In this document: positions 7,213 through 9,669 of the stretch, piece after piece | Layout of the letters: each line of letters begins with the position of its first letter | How positions within the stretch are numbered: the first letter of the stretch is position 1 | Origin: an uncultured Flavobacterium sp. | GTDB lineage: Bacteria; Bacteroidota; Bacteroidia; Flavobacteriales; Flavobacteriaceae | Assembly (NCBI GenBank): GCA_946479395.1 | Contig: CAMLFV010000103.1 | Location: 1-9,669, forward strand | Direction: 5' to 3' | DNA: 9,669 nt | Translations under genes and position numbers: made by a program | The notes under the pieces: model-generated | Told to the model about the DNA's origin: nothing | Databases searched by the model: none | What the model saw: only the letters and a program-made list of their open reading frames with translations

Positions 7213-7353
7213 CACATAGACGAATAGAATTATAACTAATTGTAAAAGATGGGATAGAAAATTATATTATTTTTCACATAGTTTGTGCTATGCGAAAATT
7301 AAAACATCAATCATAATCTTTTAAAAAAAAAGAAAAATCTATGTTTCTATGCG
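7213..7353. repeat. Non-coding element with terminal inverted repeats and central hairpin
   Basis: This AT-rich segment has no ORF and fills most of the 228-bp gap between xthA and the OmpA-family gene. Its ends, 7213-7227 and 7339-7353, are imperfect inverted repeats (11 of 15 positions, core CATAGA...ATAG). In the centre, 7271-7281 pairs with 7288-7298 around a 6-base loop, again using CATAG/CTATG; the one non-Watson-Crick pair is a wobble on the minus strand. From memory, similar CATAG-rich, A-tract-containing intergenic sequences recur in Flavobacterium genomes, so it may be a dispersed MITE-like repeat. Only one copy is visible. The right end also gives TATGTTTC (7340-7347), a 7-of-8 match to a -7 element for the next gene. 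Confidence 0.45.
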
Positions 7354-7398
7354 GCGGAAATAATTACAAAATAAGGGTTAATAAAAACATTTAGAAAT

Positions 7399-8277
7399 AT
7401 GAAAAAAATAGTATTGGCGGCTTGCTGCATACCACTTTTAACAAGCTGCGTTACCAGAAGATTATACAACGAATTAGACGCAAAATATAAAAACTGCGCT
7501 GAAGAATTAGAGCGTTTAACAGGCGAATCATCTGATTTAAAATCGCAGTCGTTTGATTTAGGAACAAAAAATCAATCACTACAAAGTCAGTTAGACGATG
7601 CTGTTGCCGAACGCGATAAATTAAAAGTTGCGTATGATCAATTGCAAAAAGAATACAGTAGTTTAGAGAAAAACAGCGACCAAGCCATCAAAGCAGAAAT
7701 TGAACGTTTGAACAGTTTAAAGAAAGAATTAGACGGAAAATCGTCGCGTGTTGCCGAATTAGAAGGAAAGTTAGCTGCACAAGATAAAAACCTGCGTAAT
7801 TTAAAAGAATCACTTTCTAAAGCTTTGTTTGAATTTGAAGGAAAAGGCTTAACGGTTGAACAGAAAAACGGAAAAGTTTATGTTTCAATGGAAAACAAAT
7901 TGTTGTTTCCTTCAGGAAGTTGGACGGTGAGTAACGAAGGTAAAAATGCAGTGGAACAGTTGGCGGAAGTTTTGGCTAAAAATCCGGATATTGCTATTTT
8001 AATTGAAGGACACACCGATAACGATAAAATCATGGGTAATTTAGGTGGCGGTATCACCAATAACTGGGATCTGTCAACCAAACGTGCCACGGCAATCGTA
8101 AATATCATCGAACAAACCAACGGCATCGATAAAAAGAACCTTACGGCAGCCGGACGTAGTGAATTTGCTCCGGTTGCATCAAACAGTTCTGCAACAGGCA
8201 AGGCAAAAAACCGACGAATAGAAGTTATTTTAACGCCGAAATTAGACGAAATATCTAAATTATTAAACGACTTATAA
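7399..8277 (+). CDS. OmpA-family lipoprotein with coiled coil
   Basis: A 292-residue outer-membrane lipoprotein with a C-terminal peptidoglycan-binding domain. Residues 1-17 are a lipoprotein signal peptide with lipobox LTSC (Cys17). The residues after the Cys (Val-Thr-Arg-Arg) are not acidic, so it should stay facing the periplasm. Residues about 22-140 are a long charged coiled coil rich in Lys, Glu, Leu and Ser, enough to span part of the periplasm. Residues about 155-280 form the OmpA/MotB domain: EGHTD at 203-207, NWDLSTKRA at 222-230 (Asp224 and Arg229 being the likely diaminopimelate contacts) and KNRRIEV at 270-276. The short Gly-rich insertion at 213-218 also occurs in flavobacterial homologues. 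It probably tethers the outer membrane to the cell wall, like Pal, but no tol genes are nearby. An intrinsic terminator follows four bases after the stop codon. Confidence 0.93.
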   Translation: MKKIVLAACCIPLLTSCVTRRLYNELDAKYKNCAEELERLTGESSDLKSQSFDLGTKNQSLQSQLDDAVAERDKLKVAYDQLQKEYSSLEKNSDQAIKAEIERLNSLKKELDGKSSRVAELEGKLAAQDKNLRNLKESLSKALFEFEGKGLTVEQKNGKVYVSMENKLLFPSGSWTVSNEGKNAVEQLAEVLAKNPDIAILIEGHTDNDKIMGNLGGGITNNWDLSTKRATAIVNIIEQTNGIDKKNLTAAGRSEFAPVASNSSATGKAKNRRIEVILTPKLDEISKLLNDL

Positions 8278-8281
8278 AAGC

Positions 8282-8312
8282 AAAATCCCGAGGTAACATC
8301 CGGGATTTTTTT
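8282..8312 (+). terminator. Intrinsic terminator after the OmpA-family gene
   Basis: A 9-bp stem, AAAATCCCG (8282-8290) with CGGGATTTT (8301-8309), has a 10-base loop and runs into a T7 tract (8306-8312). It begins four bases after the stop codon and ends 13 bases before the next start codon, which leaves no room for a separate promoter in the gap. Confidence 0.85.
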
Positions 8313-8325
8313 CAAATACATTTAC

Positions 8326-9624
8326 ATGAACGAATTACAAAGCACCTTTTATTCCTTTGGATACAATTTACTTAAAGAAGCCGGTTTAAGCAGTCAGGCA
8401 TCGCATTACATCAACACTATTTTACTGCTCATTGCATTTTTTTTTATTTTATATGCGATTGATTATGTATTGCGCCGAATTTTAATGTTACTGCTTATAA
8501 AAACCATCAGAAGAAGCAAAACCCGTTTCGACGATTTTTTAATTCACAACAAAGTTTTAAAATACATTACGCATTTAATTCCGCTAATTATTGCAAAACA
8601 ATCGTTACCGCTTATATTTACTGGTTTTCCGCAAATAACAAATGGTACTGTAAAGCTGGTAGATATTGCCATTATTATAACATTTACCCTTTTATTAAAG
8701 TCGATTTTTTATACGTTTAAAGATGTTTTAAACAGCCGCAAACGTTTTACAGATAAACCTTTAGACAGTTATTTTCAGGTAGTTGCCATTTTGCTTTATA
8801 TTGTTTGCGCTATTTTGATTTTTTCTGAATTAACGGGCAAAGAACCTTACGGTTTACTAACAGCATTGGGTGCGGCATCGGCAATTGTTATTTTGGTTTT
8901 TAAGGATACCATTCTGGGATTTGTTGCAAGTATTCAGGTATCATCTAACGATATGGTACGTGTGGGCGATTGGATCGAAATGCCAAAATACGCAGCAGAC
9001 GGAACCGTTTTAATGATTAATTTAAGTACCGTAAAAGTTCAAAATTTTGATAAAACCGTAACTACCATTCCTACTTACGCGTTAATTAGCGATTCGTTTA
9101 AGAATTATCGAACCATGGAAAAATCAGGTGGTCGCCGTATAAAAAGATCGTTAAATATTAAAATGGGATCAATCCGTTTTTTAAAAGAAGAGGAGATCGA
9201 AGATTTAAAACGAATTAAACTTTTAAAATCATATATTATTGAACGTCAGCAGGAAATAAATACCTATAACCTTAACCATGTTGACGACCCTACAATGCTG
9301 GTTAATGGTCGTAGAATGACTAACATTGGGTTGTTTCGCGAATATATAAAGCGTTATTTGCTTAATAATAGTAACATTCACAAGCAGTTTCACCTAATGG
9401 TTAGACATATGCAACCTACTGAACATGGATTGCCTATAGAAATTTACGCCTTTACAAACACCGTAGAATGGCCCAAATACGAAGGCATTATGGCAGATAT
9501 TTTTGACCATATTTTAGCTGTAGTTCCTTATTTTAATCTTGAGCTTTTTGAGTTACCTAGTTCTACAGATATACACGATGTGCTTTTAGCAAACTTCAAT
9601 GAAAACAAAAGCAACTTTAAGTAG
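8326..9624 (+). CDS. ybdG: YbdG-like MscS-family mechanosensitive channel
   Basis: A 432-residue inner-membrane channel that opens under membrane tension and releases solutes on osmotic downshock. About five transmembrane segments are visible (roughly 30-48, 78-100, 112-130, 148-168 and 177-205). The last is the Gly/Ala-rich pore helix, including LGAASAIVILVFKDTILGF. The MscS beta domain follows (VRVGDWIEMP, TTIPTYALISDSFKNY). The C-terminal part identifies the YbdG subfamily (miniconductance channel) rather than MscS: RRIKRSLNI, LKSYIIERQQEIN, RRMTNIGLFREYI and GLPIEIYAFTNTVEW resemble E. coli YbdG, and the length is close. It starts 13 bases after the preceding terminator and has no promoter of its own in the 48-bp gap, so transcription may read through that terminator or begin inside the upstream gene. 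Its terminator overlaps the stop codon. Confidence 0.92.
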   Translation: MNELQSTFYSFGYNLLKEAGLSSQASHYINTILLLIAFFFILYAIDYVLRRILMLLLIKTIRRSKTRFDDFLIHNKVLKYITHLIPLIIAKQSLPLIFTGFPQITNGTVKLVDIAIIITFTLLLKSIFYTFKDVLNSRKRFTDKPLDSYFQVVAILLYIVCAILIFSELTGKEPYGLLTALGAASAIVILVFKDTILGFVASIQVSSNDMVRVGDWIEMPKYAADGTVLMINLSTVKVQNFDKTVTTIPTYALISDSFKNYRTMEKSGGRRIKRSLNIKMGSIRFLKEEEIEDLKRIKLLKSYIIERQQEINTYNLNHVDDPTMLVNGRRMTNIGLFREYIKRYLLNNSNIHKQFHLMVRHMQPTEHGLPIEIYAFTNTVEWPKYEGIMADIFDHILAVVPYFNLELFELPSSTDIHDVLLANFNENKSNFK

Positions 9625-9633
9625 GTTGCTTTT
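9607..9633 (+). terminator. Intrinsic terminator overlapping the channel gene's stop codon
   Basis: AAAAGCAAC (9607-9615) pairs with GTTGCTTTT (9625-9633). The loop contains the TAG stop (9622-9624), so the 5' arm encodes the last residues of the protein. The T-rich 3' arm is followed by AAATTTAG. The stem core is the same as in the terminator at 1971-2005. Confidence 0.7.
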
Positions 9634-9669
9634 AAATTTAGATAATAAAATTTCATATAAACAAAACAA

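Noticed and set aside
7171..7398. A CRISPR array or small protein gene between xthA and the OmpA-family gene
   Set aside because: The CATAG-containing motifs are too few, too short and inverted, with no regular direct-repeat spacing, and no frame gives a plausible small protein.
7878..8321. Minus-strand 147-codon ORF opposite the OmpA domain
   Set aside because: It is the reverse strand of the conserved peptidoglycan-binding domain and extends through the terminator; coding evidence is entirely on the other strand.

Overview
The window comes from a low-GC member of the Bacteroidota, almost certainly Flavobacteriaceae. The signs are two proteins with C-terminal type IX secretion (T9SS) type A sorting domains (YPNP ... 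GTY ... KK), a lipoprotein with an acidic export signal right after its lipidated Cys, TAnnTTTG-type -7 promoter elements, no clear Shine-Dalgarno sequences, and a fused ornithine-lipid synthase of the flavobacterial kind. I saw no tRNA, rRNA, CRISPR array, transposase or phage gene.

Left part (1-4254), cell-surface genes. A reprolysin-like zinc metalloprotease, cut off at its 5' end by the window edge, runs forward and ends in a T9SS sorting domain. It converges on a second T9SS-exported protein of unknown function (minus strand). The gap between them holds a strong bidirectional terminator and a separate near-perfect palindrome. Upstream of the second T9SS gene, on the same strand, is an unrecognised lipoprotein, probably surface-exposed. 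Its signal-peptide codons contain adjacent T7 and G8 homopolymer runs, which makes phase variation possible.

Middle part (4366-7170), housekeeping. A bifunctional OlsF-type acyltransferase (PlsC-like O-acyltransferase fused to an OlsB-like N-acyltransferase) for aminolipid synthesis and an exodeoxyribonuclease III (xthA) are divergently transcribed from a 225-bp AT-rich region. Each has a recognisable -7 element close to its start codon.

Right part (7171-9669), envelope integrity. A 141-bp non-coding segment with imperfect terminal inverted repeats and a central hairpin, possibly a dispersed repeat, precedes an OmpA-family lipoprotein with a long coiled coil. After an intrinsic terminator comes a YbdG-like MscS-family mechanosensitive channel, whose own terminator overlaps its stop codon.

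Most genes concern the cell envelope: secreted and surface proteins, membrane aminolipid, peptidoglycan tethering and osmotic protection. The terminators and promoters point to several independent units rather than one pathway. I did not find a convincing new multi-gene system. The most testable unusual signals are the homopolymer tract in the surface lipoprotein gene and the two non-coding inverted-repeat elements.
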